This document shows, piece by piece, positions 1-12,716 of a DNA stretch of 64,000 nucleotides (the stretch's first letter is position 1; each line of letters begins with the position of its first letter). Source of the stretch: Metopolophium dirhodum (taxonomy: Eukaryota > Arthropoda > Insecta > Hemiptera > Aphididae); contig NC_083566.1 of the NCBI RefSeq assembly GCF_019925205.1, positions 4,650,001 through 4,714,000 on the forward strand. Direction: 5' to 3'. Both the position numbers and the translations under genes were made by a program. The notes below the pieces were generated by a model. That model saw nothing but the letters and a program-made list of their open reading frames with translations, ran no database searches and was not told where the DNA came from.

Positions 1-1940
1 ATTCGTACGTCACGATTGCCCGGAAAATCTCGAATTCATAATAATAATAAATATTAATAACACTATGATCGTAATACTATTTTCTCCAAAACGAATATCA
101 CGAATAATATGGCGTGTAATAATTAATAGGATCTGTCTGCGTGTGAAGATTCCCATCAAATATAATACTATTGAACGAGAAAAAATAAAAAATAATATGT
201 TAAACCGCATTGTCGGGCCGCGGCGGTGTTGGCGACATGCCTAAATACGTGCCATATCGGGAACGACGATTAATACGTACAATATAATATATCGCAAAAC
301 ATATTATATTATTATTCATTGTTTTTCATTCCGTTCTTAATATTATATTATTATGTGTAATTTAGTTTTTCTAATATTATGCAAAAATGTTGATGGGAAA
401 TGGGAGTTTTCAGCGTGTTCTCATTCCGGAATGTAATTCGATATTCAAGTGTTATACTTATTATGAATTCCATACTGGCCATTCCGAAACTAAGCTCGAT
501 TAAACCCGGCGGAGTATAATATCATAACGCAATAAAAACGGATTGAAATTACAATAAATTACAATATTAACGTTTGAGATTATCACATTTCGCACGGTTA
601 ACCGGTATTTGTTAATATATATATATAAATATATATTTTTCAAGTGATTACATTGTATATTTCTTATTATTAATATCAACTCTTAGAAACGATTAAGTTG
701 GAATTTTAATATAATTGTCAAATACCAACTGATCCGAATAATTTGATAATAATATAATAATTATTATAATACTACGGTTTCGAATCATTGCGTGTTTTAT
801 AGGGTTTAAATTTGAGTGTGCGCATATTATAATATTGATTTTTCTGGACCGTTTTGATTTTTTTTTTTTTGATTTTATAGATCTTAAAATTTACAACATA
901 TTAATTGTCTACCTATTGTATTGATAATTCGATATGAATATCACAAATGCGCAACATTATATTAAAATATAACTGGATGAAGGGACTACACAGGGATAAT
1001 TCAGTGCGGTGACATTTATTAATTGTAAAATTAAATTCAGATTTGCCTCGATTTACACCGCAAGATATCTGCATCAATTCCGTTTTAATCTAGTTAATCT
1101 ACAGCAGTAAGGTCGGATAAGGGCGAGGGAGGGGGGAAGAATACGGAGTTTAGATAGGAATCTGTTGTAAAATAGTTTCGATAGTATCGCTCTGTTATTA
1201 ATCGTAATTTAATGCAGGTCGTGATTCGTTACATAACTCCAACCGTAGGTACCATTATGGCATTATATTGTAGGTCCACCACAGGTTTTTGTGTCGGACC
1301 AACACTAACGCGCGTGACATTGTAATATCATAATAACTACAATAAACATTTTATACTAATCAAAAACTTTAATTTTTTTAACAAATTGTATTCGTTAATT
1401 GTACTCGAGCCAAAACCACTGCAATCGTTATAGCAGTATACAATATATAATATTAATATTAAATTATTATTATTATTATTACGACGCAGAAATATCGTTA
1501 CTACCTATATCATACCACGTACAATTTATAAAGGTATATACAATTTAAAATAATATAATATTCAGAGCAGTAGACCTAGTAAGGGGGGAGAAGTTCAACC
1601 CTTAAAAAACGCACTTACAACATGGAAAGTATGTATCTAAATACATTTATACAAACAATTAAAACTACTAACATATTTTAAAGTATTTTTTATTTAATAT
1701 GATGAATCCCCCCCCCCAATATTAAATTCCTGTCTACGGTAATCTAACTATTGCATATAATTGTACAACTATACTATAACATTCATATTTGGCGTGCATT
1801 AACTTATTCGTATTACACCCCGCACACGACTTGCTGTGGATTTAAAGTGAAAGGGTTTCGAGTGATTATTTTTTTCATCCCTTCCACCGGTCCTTAATCC
1901 CCCGTTCCCGAGAGTTAAACGCGGCATGACCTTATGCAAC
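1..1940. other. AT-rich noncoding sequence, nothing recognised
   Basis: I see no coding frame, RNA gene or clean element here. A 10-base poly-C lies at 1708-1717. A paired TTAGG-like motif sits just right of this stretch at about 1961-1974. Confidence 0.4.
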
Positions 1941-1949
1941 TTACAAACA

Positions 1950-2935
1950 CAGTGTCCACGGTTAGGTTAGGTTATGATCGGGTGGGGAGGTGGGGGTAGT
2001 GGGACACGGGGAATTGTTTTAACAATGCAACCTTTTCCGTACGCCACCCTCTCCGCCCGCAACAGACGTTTTGCGAGAACGTGTTAAACCTCCAGGGCCG
2101 CGGGATGCAGAGAATTATTAGAGACCCCTTCATCCGGGGCATCCTCCATCCCTCACCCGTGCCAGGACTTCTGTCCCGCACGCCAATCGTCCTACCTACA
2201 TCGCGTATATTGTAGCGTCTCTCGATTATATGAATGGACAATAGAGGCTGTTCGCCGACACCCACACCCCTAACACCCACACACACACACGCAGATATAC
2301 GCTCGCGCGCGCGTGAGTTTAATCCCTCCAACTACAACTTATCTCTTTTCATCGCGGGATCGCAATTTTTTTCTCTCTCCTGCAATCCGCTCATTGCCGC
2401 CCGCACAGTATATCGGTATATTTTTCTCGTATTTTTAATCCTTAGCACCACCGGCTCTCGTCGCGCACCATAATATACCTATCTGGAGAGGTAATGCTCG
2501 CCGCAAAATTTGGTTTACATGTATATATAGGCACTACGCGGGTTTGTGCCGTACGTGTATGTGTGTGTGTGTGTGTGTGTTCGGGATCAGCGGAATCGGT
2601 AGGATCAGAGTACTTAGCGACCTCTCTCTCTCTCTCTCTCTTTCACTTTCTCTTTCTCTCTGGCCCTTATTCTCTCGATATATCCCCCACCCTCTCTTAC
2701 CTTGTTCCTGTAAACGGGCCCCTAGTTAAGCTCTTTGTAGCCGCTTTAACCGGTCCCTCTCCGCCCCATCCCACCGCGGTGTATACGTTTTAATAAGAAC
2801 CCATCTCATCGCATAATTTCAAGATGCCACTAACCTCTCCGCGCCTTTCCCTTCACTGTCGTCCAACCCCAGTCCTGCCGCCTTCCCATTTCCTTTCTCT
2901 CTTCTGCCGCGCTTTTCACGTGTCTTCCTGCGAGT
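1950..2935. promoter_or_regulatory. Pyrimidine-rich, GC-elevated block with CA/GT and CT microsatellites
   Basis: The stretch contrasts with its AT-rich surroundings. It holds CA repeats (~2279-2292), a GT repeat (~2558-2580), a CT repeat (~2622-2642) and many CCTCTCC-type tracts. ORFs through it are low-complexity and unconvincing. On the dve strand, it could be an upstream promoter region or a noncoding first exon; no transcript evidence can be read. Confidence 0.25.
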
Positions 2936-4695
2936 TTTCCTGAATAACTATATATACAACATTGTCTATGTTTTCTGAGTTCAAGAAACCATAAATACGA
3001 TTTAACACCAAGATCGGCTTATACACAGTGCTTTAAAATCAATCTTGAACAAAGTATGTAGCGTGTATTATAATATATACATTTATATATGCACATTGTA
3101 TGTATTATACCCCAACCTATGCGAATTAACAGTAGGCATAATGCGTAGGCGTATTTTTTTTCCAGTAAATACATCATAATAATATTATTTCGTCGTTTTT
3201 AAATATACGTTTAAAAACAAAGTTAGTAGGTACCTACCTATTTCTAAAACCTAAATAATATTATCTCTGGAAAGGTTTTTACGACGATCTATCAAAACGA
3301 GTAATCATGGCGTTAGAATTATTTCATCCTATAATATTATTACGTCGATAGAATTTTATATACACATAATATGTGTATGTCCAATCCAATTCAATACAAT
3401 TCTGAATTACATCAGTTCAGATTTAAGCTTACCCAACATTATGTTATTCTATAAGACTATCGATAACAATTATTCTTTATTTTCAATAACATTGATCGCA
3501 TATATATTATGCTTATCTGCGATCAAACGTCCATTATTTCGAAAAATTCAATACAAAAAGGACGTTTTTATCCGATTTGTCTTAATTTGAATAAGAAGAT
3601 TTAGAACATTGATATAATATGTATATACATAATACTTGTGCAAGATTAAATCTTTAATTAATTTTTTTGGAATGTATACTATAGTAAGTACTTACCTAAG
3701 TAAATATATTTTTAAAACGATATGAAGCATTGTTTTATATATTTTACTTGAAATTAGTTTCTTTAATTCGTTAGTCTTACTCAATTTACACAAGTCTGTT
3801 GAAAATATTATAAACTAGTCCAATTCAATTTTATTTTTTTAAATCGAGTTCATACTTTATTATTCTTTACCTTACCTATCATATAAGTGTTAACGTTTAG
3901 TTTTGTTTTACTTTATTTTAATGGAAATATGATGTACCCTGCAATTAATTATACGTGAATATGATTGTAACATAATTTAACTATAAAAAATTTAAGATTT
4001 TATTTCGTCCATGTCGATTAATAATAAGTTTGTATTTATTTAAAGCCTCGACAACTAAGGTCATTAGCCTGTTACTGTCAGGGTATTGGCATGAAAAAGC
4101 CCAGCCCGAAAAAACCTGGGCTGCTTTTCTTCGTTAAACCCACTCGACATTTAGAAAACCCCTTGAAAAAAACCAATGCTCGTTTTCTTGGCGAAATAGA
4201 AATTCACTCTAAATTTTTTTTTAATTCTTGTGTTATTTATCAGAAATGTTTAGTTTATAGGTATTAATTAATTTTCCAATTAAACTTTGATTAGAAAAAA
4301 ATGTAACTATCAATAAATATGGATTCAGATTCCATACATTGCCATCCGGCTTTATGGCCACTACCAAAGACTGATGTCATGACTTATAAATTTAAATTTA
4401 ACAATTCATTAATTATTCAACAATAAGAAACAAACAAAAAACTTAACAATGGTATGAAAGGTAAAAACCACCAACGTCAATAACAATGGGAAAATGTTGG
4501 AATGTCAATAATATCAGACATATTATTATCATATAGTTTTTGGCGGAGACGACAATTATTAAGCATGTAGTAAGCCAGTTACTACTTAACAACATCATTG
4601 TAATATAATAGTAATTATACTATACTATAGATTAGCTATACTGTAATTCGGCATAAATCGGATATTAGGAACGGAAATAGGATTTCCTACTGTTT
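2936..4695. other. AT-rich noncoding sequence, nothing recognised
   Basis: No conserved frame was found. Around 4080-4200 there is a slightly GC-richer stretch with inverted CCCAG/CTGGG pieces, probably an old repeat fragment. Confidence 0.35.
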
Positions 4696-4699
4696 AGCA

Positions 4700-5273
4700 T
4701 GAGAAGACAGGCTCACTGAATAATGTAATTACTCGGGGAGTCCTGTGAACGACAATATTCAAATATAAAAATATAAAATAATGGTTATTTTAATTACAAC
4801 GCTGTACGCGACGATGTTCAATATAGAAATATAAAAGAGTAGAATGATTATTCAATTGAATCATAGATTAGCATTTTTAGCAATACGTAGAAATATAAGG
4901 AAGTCATAAAATGCGTGGGCCGGAACGCTGGTCACACACATCACATCCGTGAGCCGAGATACAGTATCTATAGGCAAGGGGTACGGGGAACTTCATATAT
5001 AAGGGAGCCCGAATCGGCCTGTTTTCAGACGTGTACTACCACCCATTAGTGCAAGCACCTTCACGCCACTCTGTACGAGCATATTTTGGACTTAGAAAAA
5101 TTATCAACAATATAATAAAATTCACAATAAAACAACAATTGTCTTTTATTTATTATCAAGCACGACTACAACATCAAACAAATTGTCTGCGACCTGCAAC
5201 TATAATATCTTGGCAGCCACTTATCTACTATCAGTACTACGATAGTAGGTACCAAGCTACCGAGAATATTACA
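4700..5273 (+). repeat. Probable solo LTR of a retrotransposon
   Basis: The block starts TGAGAAGACAGG, ends ATATTACA, and is flanked on both sides by AGCA (4696-4699 and 5274-5277). This is consistent with a 4-bp target duplication around a TG...CA LTR. A TATA-like TATATAAGGG sits near 4996-5006 and an AATAAA at about 5125, an LTR promoter/poly-A layout. No gag or pol frame is adjacent, so if this is an LTR it is a solo one. The short duplication makes the call moderate. Confidence 0.45.
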
Positions 5274-5579
5274 AGCATTTTACTCTAAAAGAGACAAGGC
5301 GATAAGGTAAAAATTAGTCCAGCTAAAACATAGAAAAAAATTTCTTATTCTTTCAGATTGGTTTTTTAGAAAAAACCTGATAGGTTTTATCGACGGTTTG
5401 TTCATTATAACTTTAACAATAAAACACTCCAGGTTTTTTGGTGTTTTGTGTTTGAAAAACCCTGAAAAATCCAAACGGGTTGGGTTTTTTTCTATTAAAG
5501 TCATGGTTTTTTCCAAGCCTGGTTACTGTGGGAGTACGGTTATTTTGGGCAAGTATGTGTATGAGTTGCAAGGATTTGT

Positions 5580-5690
5580 CACTAAGAACCCAGGTGGTGG
5601 TCACCCATCCGAAGTAGTGGCACCGGCCGGTGCTTACTCTCAGATCACGGTTTGTGACTGATTGCAACCACCACGCCATGCCAAGCCACA
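5580..5690 (-). repeat. 5S rRNA-like head of a SINE or other repeat
   Basis: Read on the minus strand, the order is a TGATCTGAGAGTAAGCACCG block, then TACTTCGGATGGGTGACC, then CACCTGGG. These resemble the 5S rRNA internal promoter (A box AAGCACCG-type, C box GGATGGGTGACC-type) in the correct order. The rest does not fold as a full 5S rRNA, and the sequence runs on toward 5500. This points to a 5S-derived SINE (SINE3-like), not a functional rRNA gene. Confidence 0.45.
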
Positions 5691-6215
5691 TTAATAATAA
5701 TAACATAATTGATTTTTTCAGACATTCTGTTATATTTATAAAGACAATCTGCAATAAATTGAATGCGCATTGTAACGAATTAAAACAAATTATTATTTTA
5801 AATGTCACAATAAATATCAACTTTAATATTGTATTTGTATATTACCTATGTAGATGTTGGAGAAATACAAAACATAAATTTTACCTGCCACGTTTTCGTA
5901 ATATAAATATTTTAAACAATTTTAAGCAGACGTAATTCAAATTCTTAATGATTTTTGGATTTCTATATTGTATTAATAATATTAAAGTTATCGCGCATTA
6001 TTATACGATTCTTTATTAACGATAACATACCTACTTTATTTACTATTTTTAAATTTCTAAGTATTAACCAAAAGAAGTGGGCGGCAAGTAAGAGGTAATT
6101 GTTCTGCTGTGCACTTGTAATTATCGAGTGTATCTCGTCATCAAGTAAGTCACTGTTATATGGAATATGGATGTGTTAAATTTGAAATTAATAATGATGA
6201 TCATTGTACATAAAA

Positions 6216-6480
6216 AACGATTCTGAGCACAGACAGCCTGTCAGCCTATGTATATATTACTAACAAATAAGTAAATCGTATTATTATTATTATTATTATA
6301 GTAATTTATTTTACTATCAGTAATATGGTGGGTGGTATACGGTATAATAGCTTAAAAATAAATCTAAATATTTTGAAAATGTCATTGCGTATAGTAAATC
6401 ATTAAAAAATATGTTTAAAAAAATTATTCTAATTTAGTATTCCAGAAAAATATAGTAAAATTTCACGGTGTCCCACCGCA
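6216..6480. repeat. End fragment of the GATTCTGAGC-terminus element family
   Basis: CGATTCTGAGC at 6218-6228, followed by a GACAGCCTGTCAGCCTA-like stretch, matches the reversed right end of the longer element at 34146-35482. A matching opposite end was not found nearby, so the copy looks truncated. The boundary at 6480 is approximate. Confidence 0.4.
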
Positions 6481-6703
6481 TGTCGTAACTCCTCGTAATG
6501 ATCAAAATTGCGTGTATTAAACCTTATTCTTATCTCAACTCTCAAGCAGTGTTTGAAATCAAAAAGTAATATAGCCTAAAAATCACATATTTTAAATAAA
6601 TAAAAATATGTCTATTTTTTACACAACATAAACGTAGATAGTGAAACATTGAGTATCAGAGCAAAATGTAAATATCTTTTTGTTTTACAATAATATAGAA
6701 TTA

Positions 6704-6851
6704 CAGTAAACTCTCGTTAAGCGTCAAGAGAAATGGAAAAAAAAAATTCAGACACCTAGTTTTATAGTAATTCAATGGTAATTCAGTGGGGATTTCAATT
6801 TAATTCAACATAATGAACAATTCGAGATATCAACATAATACAAATCTACTG
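6704..6851. mobile_element. pogo/Tigger-type MITE (148 bp)
   Basis: The segment begins CAGTAAACTCTCGTTAAG and ends TCTACTG, with TA on both sides (6702-6703 and 6852-6853). The right end contains AATTCGAGATATC, like pogo-family subterminal sequence. TA duplication plus a CAGTA terminus is the pogo/Tigger signature. No coding capacity. The inverted repeats are imperfect. Confidence 0.5.
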
Positions 6852-7319
6852 TAGTTATATATACCTATGTATAGGTATACTTACTTGTGTTACTAAATAG
6901 CTGCGGTACACGCGTTACATCTTACATGCTCGCGAGATGAAAATAATAATATTATATTAACCAACTTAAAGAGTATATCGTTCTATGCTGCGAAAAAAAT
7001 AATATATATATAATATTTTAACAACAATAAGAGCTGATTGTGTTTTCCTAAAAACAACCCGCTGTAACCGAATGGCATCCCCTTCGAAAGAGAAACCAAC
7101 TACAACAACAACAACAACAACCCCCGACGACATTTGTATATTCCACATTACGCACCGGATTCGCGAGTTTCCGGTATAAAATCTTCGTGGCATTTAACAC
7201 AATATAATAATACATATATATATGCCGAACGGGCGAAAACCAAACACACGGTGTGCAGCTATACCTCGTTTATTATTGTTTTTTTTTTCTTTTTTAACCA
7301 ACCATAAAGAACCACTGCA

Positions 7320-8110
7320 TTCGTTTCGTTCAACAAATCAATATTTCGCGTTCGCGAGATAACGTTTTTCACACGGCAAAGCCACGCGACAGTATTATAT
7401 TATTAAATCTGGTAAAAATGTCTTCTTAAAAACAGATAACGAGGTTTTTCCGCGCCCCTCGCGCCCTCACACGCTTTCATTTGGATAGCGTTATTATTAT
7501 TATTATTATTTTTTTTCCCCGGTCTCTCTCCACTCAACAACCGCGTGCCACTCCGTGTCTCCCGTCTCGTCGGGCCCGGTTGGTTCTGTTTTTCATTTCC
7601 GTTTGCACCACCACAAAAGGGTGGAGAGGGAGAGAGAGAGAGAGAGATGCTGCCCGTGCGTCGCCGCCGATCCGGTTATTTGTGTACGGCACGTATACAA
7701 ACGCGCAGCGCTCTGCAGTTTCTTCCGATAAGAGCTTATTATTACTATTATTATATTATTGTCGTAGTCGTCGACGCCGTCGTCGGTGGTGAGAGCGAAC
7801 CGCGCCGGCTAATAATGAAAAACGCTTTACACCTCCGCGTAATGTACAATATCATATTATTATTATTATTATAAACACCGCACCAACCAGTCAGATAGAC
7901 ACGTACGATAGGTATATTATATAATACTGCCACAGAGACCCGCCACCACCCGCAATGCATTGTTTATCGGGCTGTCAACTTTTGTGGTTTTGAAAAGTTT
8001 TTACAAAGTGTCATCTCCGTTTTAGCGGAAAATCCGGGGAGGCACTCCGCAGACGTAGGTGCATTATAGACGCCGGATGTGTCGAGACGAAACGCTATCT
8101 CTCTAGGAAA
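7320..8110. promoter_or_regulatory. CpG-elevated block upstream of dve
   Basis: The GC-richer stretch has ATT repeats (7492-7512), a GA repeat (~7627-7647) and several CGTCG clusters. Frames through it are repeat translations. Its position 1.2 kb upstream of the first visible dve exon makes it a candidate dve promoter or 5' UTR. No splice donor of the required phase could be assigned with confidence. Confidence 0.25.
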
Positions 8111-9307
8111 CGCTGGATGGTTTCTGCTTTATATTTAATGGTACGATATTATATTTTTTTTTAATCTTGAACTCAGTGGTTGTCTGTAAAGTTATGCGGT
8201 TGTCTGAATACTTCTAACGGTGCACTCGGCACGGCGTCATTGAAGATGAAAATAATACGTTATATTATTATGGTGTATTGGTATATATATTATTACTATT
8301 ATGGTATTATAAATATTAAGTAATATTGTGCATACTCGAACTTTATTAAAATCGGGCCACCATTTGATTTTCTACTCGACGTACTCCCTACAATAGCGTG
8401 TATCCAAACCATTATAAGTGCAAGTGCAACGCCATAATATTATATTGTGTATAGGTGCAATAACGGCGATGATGTTTAATTGATTGCATTCTATTTTAAT
8501 ATACTCTTTTTAATATTTTCCAATTTAAATATCAGCTGTGTACTTATTCGATTTAAATAAATAATCAATTTTTAAAACTAACTATATATTTTATTATAAT
8601 ATTGCTATTTGGAAAAATTACGAACAGCAAAAACAAAATACCGATGGTCCATGTATCTAGTAATAATGGATCAACTTCAAATAAAATAAAATAAAATATC
8701 TGCAAAAAAAATGCATAAACATGTAGTTGTTTTATAAAAACGATTCATTAAAAATAATCAATTTAATCTAATAAATCCGTCTGAAAAAATAATAATAACT
8801 AGTTACAAAATATATAATTAAAAATAAAAACTATCCAATAGACAGAAAATATTACCAATTAATTACCATATTAACTCCCAATAAAATAATTGTACTGTTT
8901 TCATCGAATAAAAACGAATATTATGAAATTCAGTGATGTTTTCGAGATTACGACTCGAGTGATAGAATACAATAAGCAGACCAATAGTTTCCAAAGCGTC
9001 TCAAATTAAACTTTAATCCGTCCTTAAAACTCCGGCCTAAGAACCGTGTCTGAAACCCGTTTTCAGATTAGAATGAATATAGACTCAACTCTGGCTTAAG
9101 GCTTAGTCGAAGAATTATAAACTAAACTCTTTGGATTAATATTAACATTATAAATACGTCTTCGCCTGATATACATAATATAATAATATGCACAGGCGCG
9201 TATAGTACACTGGACAGCAATAAATATCGTGTACTATCACTGCGGATTGTTTTTTTACACTGTTGTTTTATTTTTTTAAAAAACGTTAAATTCATTTTTT
9301 TTTTTAG

Positions 9308-9644
9308 CGAAATCTATACCAGTTCACTGCATAGTGGAATCGATCAACCATGTTTATCAATGGAGCCAAAAGCACTCGCCGTCACTGCATCGTCCTAAAG
9401 GCCACGTAGAATTGGATAGATTCGTCATCATCCCGAACAACACTGCGTTTAGAGATTTGACGGAAGCCGCATTGGTACGCCTGGGCTATTCCAAAGACAC
9501 GGCAGCGGCGTCGAAGGGATTGGTAGTGCTGAAGAACTGGTTGCCGTTAGACCTGGACACAATCGCCGAAGATCCGGTGCTGACAGTGAACGACGTCCTC
9601 GGAGAACTCACTACCTTAGCTACTCTGAGAATACTCGTGTTCAG
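9308..9644 (+). CDS. dve: dve exon: COMPASS/ULD-like domain
   Basis: The acceptor follows a T-rich tract ending in AG at 9306-9307. The donor GTAAGT starts at 9645, leaving phase 2. The peptide begins KSIPVHCIVESINHVYQW and ends TLATLRILVFR. Its hydrophobic, beta-rich layout and the opening IPVHC..VE fit the CMP/ubiquitin-like oligomerisation domain shared by SATB and Dve. The frame is already open at the acceptor, so this is not the initiator exon. The GTG at 9334 is an internal Val codon, not a start. Confidence 0.9.
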
Positions 9645-12600
9645 GTAAGTTTTCACACCTAGTGGAATGTTATTGTTACCATTATGATGAAATATTATGC
9701 GATTGCCAATAATTATGACCAGCTGTATTATTATCTCGATTGCCTTTGCAGGGAAACGAAAAACCGATTCTCCGATTTGAAGGACAAACTGTTGAAACTG
9801 CTGTTGGTACAAAGCCAAACGCAGCTGACAGCGTCGGGATGTCCCCTGGACGAAGCGATAATATTGCAGATGATGAAGGTGGGGCAAGCTTGCCCAGATT
9901 TGCCCGAAGATTTGTACAAAAAATTCGAACAATGGTGGATCATGCAATCGTCAAACATCGTTCCCAAAATACAGCCATCAGTATTGCCGCAATCAGTGAG
10001 AGACATGTTCTATCGTAACGGCTCGTCGCCAAGGCAGTCCATCAACATGCAAGACAACCCCGCTAATTGTATTGTTCCTAAATCAGACCCCAAGACACAC
10101 AGTCTCCAGGTGATTTAATTCACACGATAATTATTATATTATTACATAGAATCATCCGCGTTGTATATTTTACAGTACTCGACAAATCGTGTAGTTGTGT
10201 GTTATCTGAGTATAATAAAATTATTATTTTATTATTTGGGTACCTAATTTGTATTATTACTTGAATTGTATTGACAAATATGATGTTTTTGTTTTTAGTC
10301 TGTTTCTCAAAATCAGTTCCAAGGTCAAAAAACGCGTATGCGTACAAGCTTCGATACAGAACTCGAACTCCCGAAATTGCAAGCTTGGTTCGCTGAAAAT
10401 CCTCATCCAAGTAGACAACAAGTACGTCTTTCGCCCGTATACATAATATACTAAATTATATATTTTATATAATATTATTTTTATGAAGCTTTGACGTAAT
10501 TCGTGTTAATTGTCGATTTTTGATACTATTTTAACAAAAGATACACCACTACGTGAGTGAATTGAACAATCTGGAATCGCGAAAAGGCCGTAAGCCGTTA
10601 GACGTCAACAACGTCGTATATTGGTTTAAAAATGCCAGGGCAGCTCAAAAACGGGCTGAAGTACGTGGCACAAATTCAGGTCAGTATACTTACATACTAA
10701 ATAATACTAGTATTGTTATTAAAATTTGTTTTGGAGAGGCAAATCATTTGTTTTTTACAAAATGCTGCAGTAGTGCAGTGACCACTTCAACACCTACCTT
10801 TCTCATTGCTGTCCTATTCTAAATTGTATAAATAAATGTCTAGGTATAAATATTGCTCATAGCTCAACTTCTCTCCCGACAATGGCTGACACGCATCCAA
10901 ATATAGCTCATATAATATTATCCTCTTAATAAGAAAATGTCATTGCTATTTTTCTTCAAAATCTAGCCTAAATTTCACACTATAAACCTAACTAGACAAT
11001 TGAATACCTAATTCCAAATATCAGTTCTCTTAAAATAATATATAATCTACGACATGTAGTCCTAAACAATATGATATAATCCGTCCCACGAGAAAATTAG
11101 AGCGTTTCGCGCATGTAGACAAACGGCGAGCCGCTCCGTTGCACCGCTTCCCCTCCATTTTGTAACAGTCGGCGGCTGTGGGAATGCTAGTTTTGGTCGC
11201 CGTTCGGTCTACTTCTCTCGTGGGATGGAGCATAGTATACATGGGTATTTATAATATTAGTTACATTGGAGGTACCTATAGGTAATATTCTTGGAATTCA
11301 TAATACATTTTATGTAGATTAGTACTACGTTAATTTCAACATTTCCGTAAACTCCATAGTAGATAATATTATATATAACTAGCTGATCCCGTGCACTTCG
11401 TTACGCGTTAAATGTACAAACTGTATATGACTCAAACTTTGTTCAATGCGTTATTTAATATTCGGTGTATGATGTTCTAGATTTATCTTAACTTTTCTGT
11501 TGCCCGGAATAAAACTCTGATTCGCAGCAGTATATTATTAGGTAGGCAATCTACCTGCGGTAGATCGCGGACCCCGTGCTATTAGTACATAAGTGTATGA
11601 TTTAACTCTAAAGGATCAAAGTTATACCGAGTTTGTCGTTTTTACTTAATTCCACCTACGGTGGATTAATATTATCAATTAATACAAAATCCTAACCTAA
11701 CCTAACCGTACTAAAATCCGATGAATAAAAAAAAACCAAATTTAATCCTTTTTAAATTAGCCTATCATCTTCCAAGAAGTCTAATCTACACATAAACATT
11801 CTTTTTTATGTATATATTTCGACAAAAAATAATAATACAATAATCGTCAAACATGCCCGATTAACTAATAGCAACCAATATATAATACACTATTATTATT
11901 TTTATTTTTATTTTTTTCTGGACAACCCTTATCACTTAGGGGTATGAAAAATATATAGTAGCTGATTCTCGGACCTACTGAATATGCACATATAAAATTT
12001 CAAAAAAATCGGTCGAGCCGTTTAAGAGGAGTATGGTAACTGACATTGTGACACGAGAATGTAGATAATCGCGCTATTGTAGGTTCGAAGTTTGACTTTG
12101 AACAGTTCTGGGTAAAATCAATCATTGGTTTTCCATCACAGTGTATATACGATACACCACACTGACACTCAATATATAATATACCTATATTATATAAACC
12201 AGTCTGGCTATAGTATAAAAAATGTGGACTTTTCAACACCTACCGTAGCATAGGGGGAGGGGGGGGGGAGGCTGCGGCCCGTGAGTCTGTAATTACGCCA
12301 CTTTGCCGTGTAATATCTCAATCTGCGATGGCATAATATTGGAGTAGCTGCCAATAATGCGTGGGCACCTACCTAGGTACACAATATTATTAACGACCGT
12401 AATCCGAGTGGAATAATGCGATTTAACGATATCGTTTTCTGTGGACTCGGCCGACCGCGGCAACACGCCTACGCCGCAACATACCCCCCCCCCCCCCCCC
12501 CGTCATTGTAATATTATTATAGCGAAGTATCCGTTGTCTACAATGTCTTTGTGTCGCAGGCGTCGCAGACAATATGAACCCGGCGAACAACGACGGCAAC

Positions 12601-12684
12601 GCGAACGGTTACTGCAAGAGCAGCAGTCCCAGCGAGCACGGCGGCAAGTCGTACAGCGGGCAGGGGTCGGTGAGCGAGGCCGAA

Positions 12685-12716
<32 letters not shown>

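Noticed and set aside
1958..1975. Telomere-like TTAGG units as a chromosome-end signal
   Set aside because: Only two units; similar short runs recur elsewhere in dispersed repeats.
5398..5820. ORFs of 87 and 135 codons on opposite strands
   Set aside because: They lie over the 5S-like repeat and its neighbour; repeat sequence explains the open frames.
1..9307. A missing dve initiator exon
   Set aside because: No frame with a start codon and a phase-1 donor stood out; assigning one would be a guess.
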